Shown: positions 1-12,189 of the stretch, piece after piece
How positions within the stretch are numbered: the first letter of the stretch is position 1
Layout: every line of letters begins with the position of its first letter
Assembly: GCA_023101725.1 (NCBI GenBank)
Contig: JALJCO010012637.1
Location: forward strand, 930,001 to 994,000
Origin: Atherinomorus stipes
Taxonomy: Eukaryota > Chordata > Actinopteri > Atheriniformes > Atherinidae
Length of the DNA: 64,000 bases
Direction: 5' to 3'
Translations under genes and position numbers: made by a program
Notes under the pieces: model-generated
Databases searched by the model: none
Seen by the model: the letters and a program-made list of their open reading frames with translations, nothing else
Told to the model about the DNA's origin: nothing

Positions 1-185
1 TTCAGGGAGTTACGACACACGCGACACGGCAAGATGGCGACGGTCAGAAACGCCCAAATGGCTTCACTTTCCCCTCTTCAGACGTGACCAGATACCACGT
101 CCACTTTTTTTTTTTACAGTCTTTGATGCATACCTAGCCCTGAGTTTACCATTTCTTTTTTCCCTGTTTGTTTTAAATTTCTCAG
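1..185 (+). other. 3' part of last intron of mpped-family gene
   Basis: This segment ends in a pyrimidine-rich tract and an AG at 184-185, directly before the coding exon at 186. It is the downstream part of an intron that begins outside the window. No coding similarity is visible in it. Confidence 0.75.
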
Positions 186-304
186 GCTACGGCATGATGA
201 CAGACGGCACCACGACGTTCGTCAACGCCTCCGCCTGCACGGTCAACTTCCTGCCCATGAACCCACCCATTGTCTTTGACCTTCCGAACCCCAGAACCAC
301 ATGA
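186..304 (+). CDS. mpped2: Terminal coding exon of metallophosphoesterase-domain protein (MPPED1/MPPED2 family), partial
   Basis: The exon is entered in phase 1 (the preceding exon supplies the first base of a Gly codon) and reads GYGMMTDGTTTFVNAS, then CTVNFLPMNPPIVFDLPNP, ending RTT and TGA at 302-304. This matches the conserved C-terminus of MPPED1/MPPED2, class III phosphodiesterase-like metallophosphoesterases expressed in brain and fetal tissues. The metal-binding core lies in upstream exons outside the window; the C-terminal strand seen here follows the last metal-binding histidine motif. MTDG and FDLPNP resemble MPPED2, whereas TTTFVNAS and CTVN resemble MPPED1, so the paralogue is not certain; mpped2 is preferred because of the FDLPNP tail. 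Family assignment is firm, paralogue assignment is not. Confidence 0.85.
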
Positions 305-1914
305 CTAGAGGAGGCTGGACTCCAAACCCCGACCACCAGTCAGAAGAAAGGAGCCAGAAGATGAGCTTGGAGTTACAGAGGAGGACCCTGTAAATATTAA
401 ACAGGAGTGTGTTTTATAAATGGGCCACTCCCTCGGACAGTCTGTGGAGCTGACCCGGTGATAAATGGCTGCTCCGTCAGCCTTTCCATGTTATTTCATG
501 TGCCATCATTTCTTTATCCAAACACTGACTTTTAAAGCACAGACTTCTGTAGACATTTATCTGCAAATGGACACATTTATGTCCTCACTGCACTGACAAT
601 CTGATTCTGCCCTCAGAGACAGCAGAAAACCCTTTTCAATCCATCAAAAATCAACAGTGGAACAAAGCAACACCTCGTCTACACGGGAGCTTTGGCTTTG
701 GTTGTCAGGAGGATTTCACACAGCTCTGACTACTTTTCAATAGTAATTCCCTCATGTTTCTTTTTTTTTTTTTTTCAAATTTCCCCCCAATCTAGGATGT
801 TTACGTGTGAAACATCAGAGGAAGTGTGTGAGGGCAGCAGGAGGTCTCCGCCACAGGCTGAATAGTGTCAGCTATGTCGACACTGCTCTCCTGGGGTGCA
901 GCGTAGCCCCAGGTTAGCCTTTAACCAGCTGAAAGGAGGACACAGGGAAAGCTTATCCCACCCTCATGTAGCTCCAATGTTCTTTTTCTCCTGTTTTATC
1001 CTCTCCCTCCTTCATGCTGTGACTATTTCTGCTTATCTACGGCTGGAAGTTATGGCTTTCTGGGACTACGTGCTAATGCTACTTCTCAGCAGTCATGCTA
1101 ACAAAAGCTAGCTGGAAGCGGTGGTGGTTGTTTGTGGAAACTCGCAGGTAAATTGAGGGAACACTGGACTTTTTTTTCTTTTTTTTGAAAGAAAAAATAT
1201 GAAGTAAAGCAACATGAACTGTAAATGATGTTTGTAAATGTTTACTCTGAAGGTAAAGAAAAAAAAAAGAACTTTTTCCTTGAAGATTTCCAAACCGTCG
1301 ATGTGCTTTTCCAAGAAAAAAAAAAATGAGGTGAAAGAAAAACTTAAATATATGTGTCCAGAAATTTGTGGTAGGTAAATTTGATTTGGTCTATTTCTTA
1401 GTAATGTAAATGCTTGTTATACTTATTTATTTACTTACTGTCTCTGCTCATCCCATTTTGAGATTCTCTCTTCCATCCCCACAAGCTTTTTCTATTTGAG
1501 AAAAAAAAAAAAAAAAGGCAGTATTAATATTTTAATATCTTCAACATTTTCTTTTCTTGGCTCTATTTTCTGAATAAGGCTATGTGAATATGCTTTGCAT
1601 AACAAGACCACCTCACACTTTGATCTCTCTGCTTTCTGACATTATGTATGAACTTTCCCCAGGGCTGCAGTTTACTCCTGCTTCACTTCTTCTTCAGCAC
1701 ATCAGCATTTCTTGCATTGTGCCGATGTCTTAGTAGTTTCAGATGGGCAAAAAAGAGAAAAGCAAAGGATGTGTGCGCTCTAAAAGATTCCCTAATTACC
1801 TAAATGTTTGCAAGTATAAGTACTATTGCACTAGAAAAGTAAGTACATTGAAATCAGGGAAAGTGAGGGTGATTCTTTGAGCATAATTAGGGTAAGTGGA
1901 AAGAAAATATTTAG
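305..1914 (+). other. 3' UTR and downstream flank of the mpped-family gene
   Basis: The sequence follows the stop codon directly and shows no further exon. It contains several poly-T and poly-A runs (about 761-775 and 1501-1516) and no convincing reading frame. The end of the transcript cannot be fixed by eye; several AT-rich polyadenylation-like sequences occur. The short reading frames at 896-1111 and 1108-1314 look random. Confidence 0.45.
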
Positions 1915-2235
1915 AGTATATGAGAAAAAAAATAACAAACTGAAAAAAAGGGGTGATGTAGATAATCAAAAAAAAATATCCTTTATATTTTTCTAATTTA
2001 GGTAAGAACGCACAAAAAAAAGGAATTTCAAAACAATTTCAAAAAAACCCCCCTAGGGAACAAACCGTAGAGAAAAAGTGTCATAAAAATTTAACATAAA
2101 AAAAGGGGGGGAGGGGAAAATAAAGGGAAGAGAAGAAAAGATCGCAAAGTCTCCAAAAAAAATATTTTCCAAAAACCAATCAGCGGCAGACGGCCGGCAG
2201 AACGGGGGGGATGGAAGGAATTTTATTTTTTAATA
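1915..2235. other. Homopolymer-rich patch, probably low-quality sequence
   Basis: The stretch is crowded with runs of A, G and C (for example a C6 run at about 2048 and G7 runs near 2104 and 2205) without repeat periodicity or coding character, unlike its flanks. It resembles the error-rich tail of a read or an unpolished gap fill. Homopolymer lengths here should not be trusted. Confidence 0.5.
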
Positions 2236-4680
2236 AAAAAAATTTGACACCTCATTTTTATTGTTGTATCCGTACCTAAATGTGCAAGCAGTTCTGCTAG
2301 CAAGATAGCATCAGTGCTATCTTGGCTAGGCCTACTGCTACCATGTCAACCGAGGCTGAGGATATACAGCTGGGAACCAGCTCTATCATGAGTGTAATTC
2401 TTCACACACTTGCTTGTGTACTCTGTGTACTCTGGAGAGAGTTGCCAAAATTCTAGGACATAAACAAAATGCTTAACATGGCGACTATAGAGGAGGTTAG
2501 CATGTGGTTCATTTTGAGATCATGCCAGAGAAAACAGCGGCGGTATTGCAGAAGGTATGTAAGGAGTAATTTTAAGTTTAGTCAACAAGCTTGTCTTCAA
2601 ACCTTTCCATCAGTTTTACTACAGCCAACCCTGCAACCGTAAATCTGGTCCCTACAATACACTACCAGTCACTCAAACTGTACAGCTCGCAAACCTGAAG
2701 TGTTAATTTGTGAAGCCGTGCACATACAATGCTACAAACAAATTCAACATATGCAAGGCAACCATGATGAACATGCCTTTGCGTTACTGAAAGCAAATAC
2801 ATTCTCAGCCTAAGGGGAGGTCGGTATATCCTAACATTAAACCAAGGAGTTAGCGGTGCACAATCTGAAGTCAGAAACCAAAAATCCTGGTTTTCAAGTC
2901 CACACATAAACATTAATCAAGTCGGTTAACATCTTCATCCTTGAATGGAATGTATTTTTTTGCAAAAGCTTCGGTTTCAATCCTAAAAACTGCACAACCC
3001 AAGGTTTACATTGACAGGTCTTAGTCAGTTCACAGCTACAAAGAAAGCTGAGGGGTTTCCCTGTCATGAGATGAGCTGGAGACAAGGTCAATGATGAGAA
3101 GGATGATAAATGATGATTAAATAAGTCAAATTTAAGCAACTATGAATACCAAAAACAAAAGTCAAACACAGAGTGGCACAAAAGGGAGGTATGGCAGCGT
3201 AACATGAAAAATAACCAAGAAGAGGCGACTGAAAACCAAGAGTCTGTAGCTCAATAACACAACGAGCAGCAGGTGAGGAAATTGACAAAAGAAACCAGGT
3301 GCGACAACGAGGGACTATAATGAAGTAGCAAGAAGTGAAGTGAGCAGAACAAATAAACAAACTCAAAATAAATCAACAAACCAAGCAGGACTAAAAAAAA
3401 TAAATAATGGCAAAACTAGGATCTGAGAGCAAAAGAACCAGAACAAAAATCCACAGATCATGACAATCCCAGAGTCTTTCACAGCTGAGTCTACAATATT
3501 TTAGATGCAAACCTAAAAGATGGCCATCATGAAATAATACAATAAATATTTGCTGCATAAAACTGAGCTATGATCAAGCTAATAATTGTAGTCAGACATC
3601 TTAATGCTGGTAATGGCTCATTTACAAATATCCAACATCTAAATATGTTTCTTTCCTTCAAATTAATGTGGGTGAGCTAATGACTGCATTATGATACACA
3701 ATACATTATAATTTCTGCTTTTAAAAGAGCTTTTCTTCAATGATGTCTGGTGTGTAGCAGGAAAACTGTAGATCTGGGTCGATTGTGAGGGTTTTATTTA
3801 AAATGGTGGAAAGTCAATGCAAAAACAGCATAGTCAGCATGTATCTGTCTTCAAGTGTATTAAAGCGTTCTCAACTTCTTAAAACAAGCATAATTAGTCT
3901 CTGATGGAGAAATTTTCAAGAAGGAATAAAGGAAACTAATTGAAAAAAAGCCTTTCAATACATTGTTTGCACTTAATCTTAATTATAAATTGAGCTGCTT
4001 GACTGAGTGAAGGGGAAAACTGCAGCATAATAGCAGTATTGAGAATATTCGAATTTAAAAACTTGAATTAATTAAAACCCATTTTTGTTAACTTTCATTA
4101 AAGGTTTGTTTTCATCTCAGTTTCATCCTCATTTAGATGTTAAGTAAATGTGTTCTGTGCTTTCTGTTTTATCCAAGGTAAATAAATAGATATGCTGTTT
4201 TTTTATTCATTTCTTGAGGCATGCTGAAAGTTGTTGATGACTTCTGCTATTCAGACAATCTCCACATGAAGAATTTTATTTGAAATTGAGATTTTTACTG
4301 TCCAGGAAAAGGAAACCTTTGCGTCGGAATGACTGACAGCTAAAACTTGACAGCGACTCAAAGCTGGAGTGTTTAAAAGGAAGGTAACTCGTGTCCTTGA
4401 AGACATTTTTGATTCACTGGATCTTTTATATTCTTACGAAACTAGCTGCTCATGTTTTTTTTTTTTCTTTTTTTCTTTTTTAATGAAAGTATTCATATGT
4501 TATATTTTGTTGTTGCTGGGAAATTTTTCATGTCTTTGAACTGTAAAATAGGAAAATTAAGACCCAACATCCCTGGAGACATCTCTGTATTGTAAATCAC
4601 ATTTCTTTGTATTTAAAAAAAAAAAAAAGGGGGACGATAAAGCTGAGAATATTCTGCTGGTTCTGAGAGATTATTCAAAA
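2236..4680. other. Gene-free AT-rich stretch with unclassified repeat-like part at 2662-3440
   Basis: No exon is recognised. On the minus strand 2662-3366 contains three short overlapping reading frames (83, 81 and 92 codons) with pyrimidine-rich, stop-poor sequence that resembles a teleost repeat, but no domain is visible. The rest is AT-rich single-copy-looking DNA, possibly including distal 3' UTR of the mpped-family gene. Confidence 0.35.
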
Positions 4681-4686
4681 AATAAA
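4681..4686 (+). other. Candidate distal polyadenylation signal AATAAA
   Basis: AATAAA lies downstream of the mpped-family stop codon on the same strand and is followed by T/G-containing sequence. It would imply a 3' UTR of about 4.4 kb. There is no direct evidence that it is used. Confidence 0.2.
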
Positions 4687-4939
4687 ACCTTATCTGTGAC
4701 CAGTGACCAGTGGATCATCTTTCCTTATTTGCATCTTAAGCCTTCCCCTCTCCCTTTCCTTTTCTTTTTTTGTTCTTAAGAAAAAAAAAAAAAAAAGAAG
4801 AATTGGCAAGGAAACTTTTCTCGTCCTGGTTGTTCTCTTTTGTTCCAATGAAAGGTATCTGTGTCTCGTATCAATTATAGAGCTCAGAGCAGCAAGTTAA
4901 TTTCCAGTAGCTAAACCCTCATTGCTCCCACTCTCTTTC

Positions 4940-5065
4940 CCATTTTGTTCCTCAGGTCTTCCACACCTCTGCACATTCTAATGAGAACCCTCATTCAAAT
5001 AATTACATTAGTAATCCCAGCGGAGACCGAGTAATTTATTCGCAGACGGCTTTTTACTTTGCCAT
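4940..5065. promoter_or_regulatory. Candidate conserved non-coding element
   Basis: This short segment combines several homeodomain-like ATTA/TAAT cores with a GC-balanced centre, is free of repeat signatures, and sits downstream of an mpped gene. In other vertebrates the MPPED2 region is rich in conserved non-coding elements. The call rests on composition and position only. Confidence 0.2.
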
Positions 5066-6855
5066 TAACACAACTTTCATATGCTCTCCCTTCAGCTCCT
5101 TCGCTCTTTTCTTCTCTTATTCTGTCTTTTCAACTGTGATACTGAAATCTTTCTCTCGGTCGTGATCATCCATTTCCATCTGCCTCTGCTTCTCTAGCCT
5201 CCTTAAATAACGACTCCCGCAGCTGTCCACATTATTCTCTCCTCTCTGTGTGTGAATCTTGCTGTGCTAGTGTTCCCTCTGAATGACTGACAGACGTCAT
5301 CCATCTTACTTCACACTTCCTGATGGGAGGACACGTTTGATGCTCCTTGTCTGCGTTGTAAAAAGTTGCTTCATTTGATTTATTTAGTTTGGGACAGAAA
5401 TTAGTTGCAAAAAATTGGTCTGCAGGTAGAGACACACTGAAAAACAATAAATTATAGAATAATTGGGATAGAAATAGATACAGAATGCAAGGATCTGCAA
5501 ATTTTCCACTTTTCTTTTTATAATAGAAGACATCAAAAGTTAAAAGTGAGATATATGGCTGCAACATTTCTCAAAAAATAAAGTTACAGGGGTATGTTGA
5601 CCGCTGTAACATCAACAGTGGTCCAGCTGCTGGACCTTTTTAAAGCGAAATGTCCATTTTTGGCTGATATAAATCCGGCCAAATGCCACAACTAGACCGT
5701 CTGGGGGGAGCCTTTCTGTACATGTCTAATTAGAACAGATGAGAATCAGACTTTTTTCTCAACATCATGGAGGAAATCTGGAAGGACTGTCGCATTCGTG
5801 GTTGTTGGAACATCAGTGAAAAACTTTAATAGAGGTAATAAGTGAATAAGAAGATCACAGACATTTATTTAATGAAGATTTCTGCTCTGTGACAAAACTG
5901 GATGGTGCTGCTCAGTCCACTGATGTGTGTGTTCGTATCGGGGAGGAATATCGGACACACAGAGCAGAGGAGGAATGCTGCCACGGCGGAGAAAACACTG
6001 AATTTAATCCCCAGCAACAAAAACACAGGAAATTTTAATGAATGCTCATTAATCTGACACTTTATTTCACATATCTATTTTGCTGAAAATGACAAACCCA
6101 CAGTATAATGTTATTATTAGCTTATGCTAACAGAGACAGCTGTGGCGTTGCTGCGAGTTAATGACTAATCTGGGAGATATTGTGAAATATAACGTTATTT
6201 GCTCTGATCAGGGCAACGTTGAGACCAAAATATAAAAACAGTTCAGTCACAAACACAAACAGATCAGGGAGACGGTGTCCTGCAGCCTTTAGTTTCATTT
6301 GCAAGGCATGTGAAGGCTACATGGCCTGTAGCTACAGTCCTTAAACAATACCAAAAAGCCAAATATATGAAAAAATAGAAACGGAACGACCTTTGAAAGT
6401 TTAATTTTTCAAACTTTGATAATTAATGACGAGATCTACGTGTTATTCCAGTGTGGCTTGTCATTAAAGCCAGTTTCCAGAGATGATCTTATAGTTTAAA
6501 TTAATGCTACGATGTAAAAAAAAAAAAAAAAAATGTCAGAATAGCTCTGAGATCTCCAGATAACATACCTAAAGTTATCATTACCTTAGACGACTGTCCA
6601 ATCTTGTAAATCCAGATATTCACGCTGCTTTCCATGTTAACAGATAGGAGGTAATTGAGACTCGTCCCCCAGGCAATGGCGGCACTGCAAGATGGCACAA
6701 CACACAAAATGCTTGTCAGATTAGTCTATAGAATATCCTTCCTCCATGGTCCTGGATTTTCTTGTTTTTTGCATTTAATGATGCATCTTTTTAGCTTTAT
6801 AATGAAACACCTGGACTGTATTGAAAGCTCAGTCCTCATGCGCTATACAGCAACT
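5066..6855. other. Gene-free stretch, nothing recognised
   Basis: The sequence is AT-rich with scattered A/T runs (for example A17 near 6516-6532). The longest frame, 111 codons on the minus strand at 5232-5567, has no domain character. No RNA gene or complete mobile element was recognised. Confidence 0.4.
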
Positions 6856-6859
6856 TTAA

Positions 6860-7135
6860 GAGTGTCCCTTCTCCAACGCACCTGAATCAAATGAATGGCT
6901 CTGAATGGTTCGTTATAGGCTTCTGCAGAGCTGAATGACATGTAAGAGGGGATTTAGACATTTGCAGTTCAGCAGGTCTTCCATGTCTCCCTGATCCAAC
7001 ACACTTGACTTAAATTAATTAGATCCACTAGCCAATCAAGCTCTCCACAATGACCCTTTGAACTTGTGTTAAATCAGGGAGACATGGAAAATCTGCTGTT
7101 TTGCGGCCCTCGTAGGACTGAATTGAGTAGCCCTG
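6860..7135. mobile_element. Degenerate hAT-like MITE (CAGGGGTGTCC family)
   Basis: The segment contains the family's typical phrases, among them a 'catgtctccctgatccaac' block, 'cacctgaatcaaatg' and a 'gcggccctcg' right-end block. It is a diverged copy of the short family represented intact at 23134-23324. The ends are too worn to read a target duplication. Confidence 0.5.
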
Positions 7136-7139
7136 CCAT

Positions 7140-7865
7140 AGACTGTTAATATTAATGGACAAACCTTCCGTACCACCACCCACAGGTATCTGAAGAGCTG
7201 AATTGAAGCTTGGTTGGTGCTTCCCACCGTTGCCATCTTGGCAGGCACAGCATTGCTACACTTTCGTAGAATACAAAAATGGGTAAAGAGCTGGAACTGA
7301 GAGGGGGGCTGTGAGTGTGAGGAGAAATGATTGACAATGAACTCTGAGCTACTGTGAGCTCTTAGCTAAAGGTAGCTCCGAGTTCACTGGGTGTCAATTA
7401 TTTGTCCCCATGGTAATGGGGGTTGGCAGGCTAAGGCTAAGGCACATCGTTAGCCGGCTAAAATCCCCGTTTGTGCCACTCTGTTACTAGTTGAGACCTT
7501 CCTTGGAGCAAGCAGAGAGCTAGCCACTATCCATCAGGGCTAGCTCTGACAGCCCATCTGTTGCCCGTCAATCACAAAGACACGCCCCTCATTATGCTTG
7601 ATTTTGATATTAAATAACATCGAAACAGAAGAGTTATGAATAAATTTACTCCCTCACAGTTGGCATAAAGGTAAACTTGACCTGTTAAACCTGAAATAAT
7701 TTTTTGGCCCAGGCTAAACATGTTTACTTCTGCTTTGAAGTTGGCCTTTTTAACATGGGGGAGTCTAGGGGGACTGACTCGCTTTTGGAACCAGCCCCTA
7801 GTGGATGAGTGGTGAACAGCAATTTTTGAGACTTTCAGGTTGGCTTCACGCTTTGCGACTTGATC
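7140..7865. repeat. Interspersed repeat sharing a 3' part with 39950-40130
   Basis: The right part (about 7720-7850) contains 'tttttaacatggggg', 'ccagcccctagtggatga' and a 'tggcttcacg' block that recur near 39995-40125. This is a common teleost interspersed repeat, probably a non-autonomous DNA element. The boundaries given are approximate, because the left end is not shared clearly with the second copy. Confidence 0.5.
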
Positions 7866-9955
7866 GTAACGTTACCAGTCATTTCCTTCTAATAAAGCTG
7901 AATCGTTAACTGTATCCAATAAAGTTGGATTTGAAAAACTAAAAAAGTGAATAAACAGAGATGCAGCAAATGAACACCACCGAGGTCTGTAATCAGTGAG
8001 TAGGTCCAGGTTCCAGAATAGCTGGAACTGTCGAATAATCTTACGTGGTCCAAATAGTAAAAGCAGCTAGCCAAACTGAAATCAAGACTAACTAGCCTAC
8101 TGTTACTGGGAGTTGCAGTTTTTGGAGAAATGGGGAAGGAAACTATGTTTTTATCTCTCCTCATTTCATTTTTAAGAACAAGTGAGACACAACCACTATG
8201 TTGTAAGCGTGTAGTGAGACACTAGCTGAACTCCTACAAAGCCGAAGTCATGTCAGCAAAAAGACAAAGATGTGTTGAATTGGTGCCCAAGTGAATAAGG
8301 CTACTGCCAGAGTGTGATTTCTCTCCATAATTGTCCTTTATACACTATTATAGACATGGAAAATGATACAAAAGAAAATGAAATAGTTGCATCATTGATC
8401 TCTAAAGTCATTATCCTCCTGAAGACCTCCTCGTTTGCATTTAGAGAGCAGGTGCAGATGTCAAGAACCGGTGTGTGGTAAAGGTCTTGGATGAGCAAAC
8501 TGACTGAAAGGTTCTCTGCATGTCCTCCACTCAGTCTTTTCTGAAGATGCTCTGGCTCGTTCAGGCCATTCAAGATCCCATCACACCACAGAGTACCAGG
8601 CCCACACGGGAAAGAGAGAACAATGAGAGAAAACAACAAATAAAGGTGAGAGCCCCCGCATTATCAGTAACATTTCACTCCTTCACAAGCCGAGTCTAAA
8701 CAAAGTGCTTTTTACGCTGTGATCAGATAAAAGCGTTTTGTCTGCAAACTTGTGTACAGACACCATTGAATGAGATACCACGCAGGGGGTCTCTGCAATT
8801 TTACGCAGATGGTGGAATCGGTCAACACAATGCAGGTCTTTGATTTCAATGGTGATTTGGAAGGTTGCAGCAAGTGGGTTGCCAGATTAGGCCCTCACCC
8901 ACACGCTCCACTGAAAGCTTGGGTTTCAGCTTAGTTGCTCAGCAGGGTTTCTTTTAGATTGTGCCCACCCGTGTGTCATTGTTCAAAGCTTCGTACACAC
9001 TTCCCCATGCCAAAATAGCACTGCAACACACAAAACTTGTCCAATTTGCCCATTATAGGAGGTGATAGTCGAGAGCCTGAGGTGGGAGGTCCCCACTGTG
9101 TTTACACAATCTGACAACCCACTGTCACCTATTACCACCCCCTCACTTTTCAGCACCATCCCGCTCCTCATCTTACACTAACTCAATTTAAACTGGCAAC
9201 CAATAAATCTACAATAAACCCTTGAACTAAAAAAAGATGACTAATTTGCTGAATGTATTATGGACGACAAATGTTCTGTAACCTGATTTATCATTAAAAC
9301 ACATTTTTTTGTCACTTATTTCTTTTATCAAATGTGAATACAATGAAAAGTGTGTCTCCCTTCTTTGTCACAACTACATAAATGTTCTGTCTTTTGGACA
9401 ATAAATAGTCTTTTTGGACTTATCTGCCCAGTTATGTAACTCTAACACTCTTTATTCCTCTGGTACTATTTTTGCGTTTTAGCTGTTTTGGCTGAGAGGT
9501 GCTAAACTGATTGTACATCAAAAGAATTTAAAATCTTATATCTATGAAAACTTCCTTCTGTGAATGCGTAACTAAATTTGAGCCTACTGCCTTTAAGAAT
9601 ATCAGTTTCTCCAGTTTCCTCATCTTTTGAGTTTACAAACATGATTGGAAGCAGTGCAGCTGCCAGCATCCATCATGTCAGCAATACAAAAACATTTGCA
9701 CAAAGCTTTGCTCTCGATACACATTAAACCACCCAAAGGTATTCTTTGATTTACAAATTTAGAGGCTCATTACCTTCACCTCTGGTGTTCAGGCTGGAAA
9801 GTGTTGTTTTAGTCCAAAGGGCTTATAACTGGTTTTCAATCATGTGATGTTTGCAGGCATGTGAACATCTGGTGGACAAAGTGGGAGGCAAACAATTTTC
9901 ACAATTTAGATGCAAGTTCAAAGACTAGATACCTGGAAAAAGTTGAACTGTGTGA
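7866..9955. other. Gene-free stretch, nothing recognised
   Basis: Only short frames occur (91 codons at 7889-8164, 112 codons at 8301-8639, both minus strand), without recognisable domains. No RNA gene or complete mobile element is seen. Confidence 0.4.
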
Positions 9956-9959
9956 TGAC

Positions 9960-10085
9960 ATAGATCATGATTGATGGTCCTGCAGGTTTTGGATGTTTCC
10001 AGCACACGTGAAACAGATTAATGGGTCAATATGTTTGAGCAACACTTGACAACAAGCTGCTGAGGAACGCAATTTAAGGTGAGAC
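9960..10085. mobile_element. Truncated copy of hAT-like MITE family
   Basis: Contains 'cctgcaggttttggatgttt' and an 'atgggtcaatatg' to 'gacaacaagctg' block shared with the copy at about 29500-29700. Only part of the element remains and no target duplication is visible. Confidence 0.45.
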
Positions 10086-10635
10086 ACTTGCCTGGTTTAT
10101 TCCTCACATTAGGGCTATCATTTTTTGTTTTGCAAGTTTTATGAAATTTTATGTTTAAATATGCATATTAGGTGTTATATAGCCAAAAATGTAATAATTT
10201 GCATACATTTCTAAGAAAAAGATCTAAACACTGGATTAAGCCAGGTTCAAAGTTTCTGTTTAATTTTGTTCACATATTAAAGTCAAACTTTTTACAGAGG
10301 GGATTTTGGATATCTCTATAGATCATTTCACAATTTAGAATAAACTGTCAACAACCAGAAAAAAATCATTTTTGGGCATATTTTTGGGATGAAATGTTCT
10401 ATAAATCAGGCTGTGAATGAGATATCAAAAAATCATTATGTAAAAACTTTAAGAATACAGTCAGGAGCAAAACTTGAAAGTTTGGTTTATGTAAGTGCTG
10501 CTGTAGTGGAGATTTTTTACCCGGTATAAGAGAAAAAAAACTCATTTTGAGAAAACAGCCTTTAAAGTTTTGGATTGTAAAAATTCTCCACATTTTTGTT
10601 CTATAACACTATTTACACACATCAGATCCAATCAG

Positions 10636-11089
10636 CAGTGGCGGAGCCAGAAATTTTTCACTGGGGCGGCCAGGGAGAGACCATTACTCACATACAGTAG
10701 GGGTGGCCATAAGTAGATACCTCAGAGCGCATATATTACACATACATCCAACTGTGTGGGGTAGCTAGCGTGTAAAATAAGAAGGAAAAGTGGTTTGGAA
10801 GCAGTTTTGGGTCTCCCCTGTGAAGAAAAAGCTTTCTTTCCCCAATCGCAATATCTCCCTGAGAAAAGCTTAAAAGTGGGATTTTTAATTCTGCATGTCC
10901 GATCTTAAAGATTCCAACTGTATGGGGTAGTTTGTGTCTAAAATTCCAACTGTATGGGGTAGCTTCTGTCTAAAATAAGAAGGAAAAGTGGTTTGGAAAC
11001 AGCTTGAGGTCTCTGTAACTGCTGAAGTGTTGCCCGGTTAAAGCGTGGGGGTGGCCAGTGATTGGGCAGGGATGGCCGTTCCGCCCCTG
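10636..11089. mobile_element. Non-autonomous hAT-like element with CAGTGGCGGA ends
   Basis: The left end CAGTGGCGGA and the inverted right end CAGGGGCGGA match at 9 of 10 positions. The flanks share only ATCAG-like sequence, so the 8-bp duplication expected for hAT is not clear. Inside, a unit beginning 'ccaactgt' and running through 'aagaaggaaaagtggtttgg' occurs twice, near 10748 and 10939, with a partial third copy near 10914. No transposase is encoded. Confidence 0.55.
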
Positions 11090-11268
11090 CATCAGATTCA
11101 TGAGCTGGAAATATCAAGTTCAGTTGAGATGACATTGTTCAGGAAAAAAAAAGAAAAAGTTTCCAATGATACCAGACATGATGAACCAACTTCAGCTGCA
11201 TTTTTAGGGGATAGGTGCGCATGCAGACAAAGTATCATGAAATAAACTCCTAATGTTTATTTTTGACG

Positions 11269-11270
<2 letters not shown>

Positions 11271-11300
<30 letters not shown>
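11271..11300. repeat. Poly-T tract (30 bp)
   Basis: An uninterrupted T30 run. It could be the reverse-complement poly-A tail of a retroposed sequence, but no SINE or LINE body was recognised beside it. Confidence 0.8.
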
Positions 11301-11302
<2 letters not shown>

Positions 11303-11397
11303 ACTTGTCCAAGAGAAAACATGTTGAATGAGGGAAAACAACAAAAATCTCAAAATTGACCAGGTGATGAAAAAACGGGTTTTTTACCTCCCCTTCA

Positions 11398-11477
11398 TGT
11401 GATCAGGTGTGTTGATGCAGGAGAACAGCTAAAACCTGCAGGACTGTTATTCTTGAGGATGAGAGTGGGACACCCCA
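11398..11477. mobile_element. Half copy of hAT-like MITE family
   Basis: Right half of the family: 'gatcaggtgtgttgatgcag', then 'taaaacctgcaggactg', ending 'gtgggacacccc'. The left half is missing. Confidence 0.5.
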
Positions 11478-12189
11478 GGCATATATCCTTACTTACAATC
11501 CAAGAAAATGTCAACTTTGAAATTAAAACATGAGTTCTCTTTTTTTTTTTTTTTTTACTGATATCTTGAAATATCCTGTGCTTCAGATGAGCTTCCACAC
11601 GTCCAATCAGATGAAAGCATAGAAACATTTGGAAGTCTTTCTTCCTCATATGTGGCTGGGTGAAAGCGGCTGGGATTGAGTCTCTTTATAACAAAACTTG
11701 CTTTGTCTCTGCTCCTGTAAGTTTGCAATCTGTTGTTTTTTTGGTGCAGCTTTTATGTTTATGTTGTAAACAAACCTAGACTAGTTAGTTCAGTCATCAT
11801 CATGGCGGAGACTCTGGACCGGTAGCCCAATCTATTTTCTTTTCTTTTCTTTTTAAAAAAAAAGTTGCAAGTACATGAGCCAAAGCCTTTATTTTAGGTA
11901 AATTGAAGTCAGTATAAGTGTTGGCAGCTTCTCACTGAGCTGCCATGATCTTGACAAGTAACACCAGAAAGAATTTACAGTTTTTAATTGAACCTTCAAC
12001 TTACCCACAGAAGCTAACAGAGAAGAATCTCAACCAATAAAAGTAAAGTGATTTAAAACTAGTGTTGTACAATACTAAAAGATTTGGTATTCATCTGATA
12101 CCAAGTAAATCCCTAACATGGATATTGACACTTTTTTTGTTGTTTAAATATAGCAATTAAACGGTATTGTTTTCACCATTAGAGGTAAT

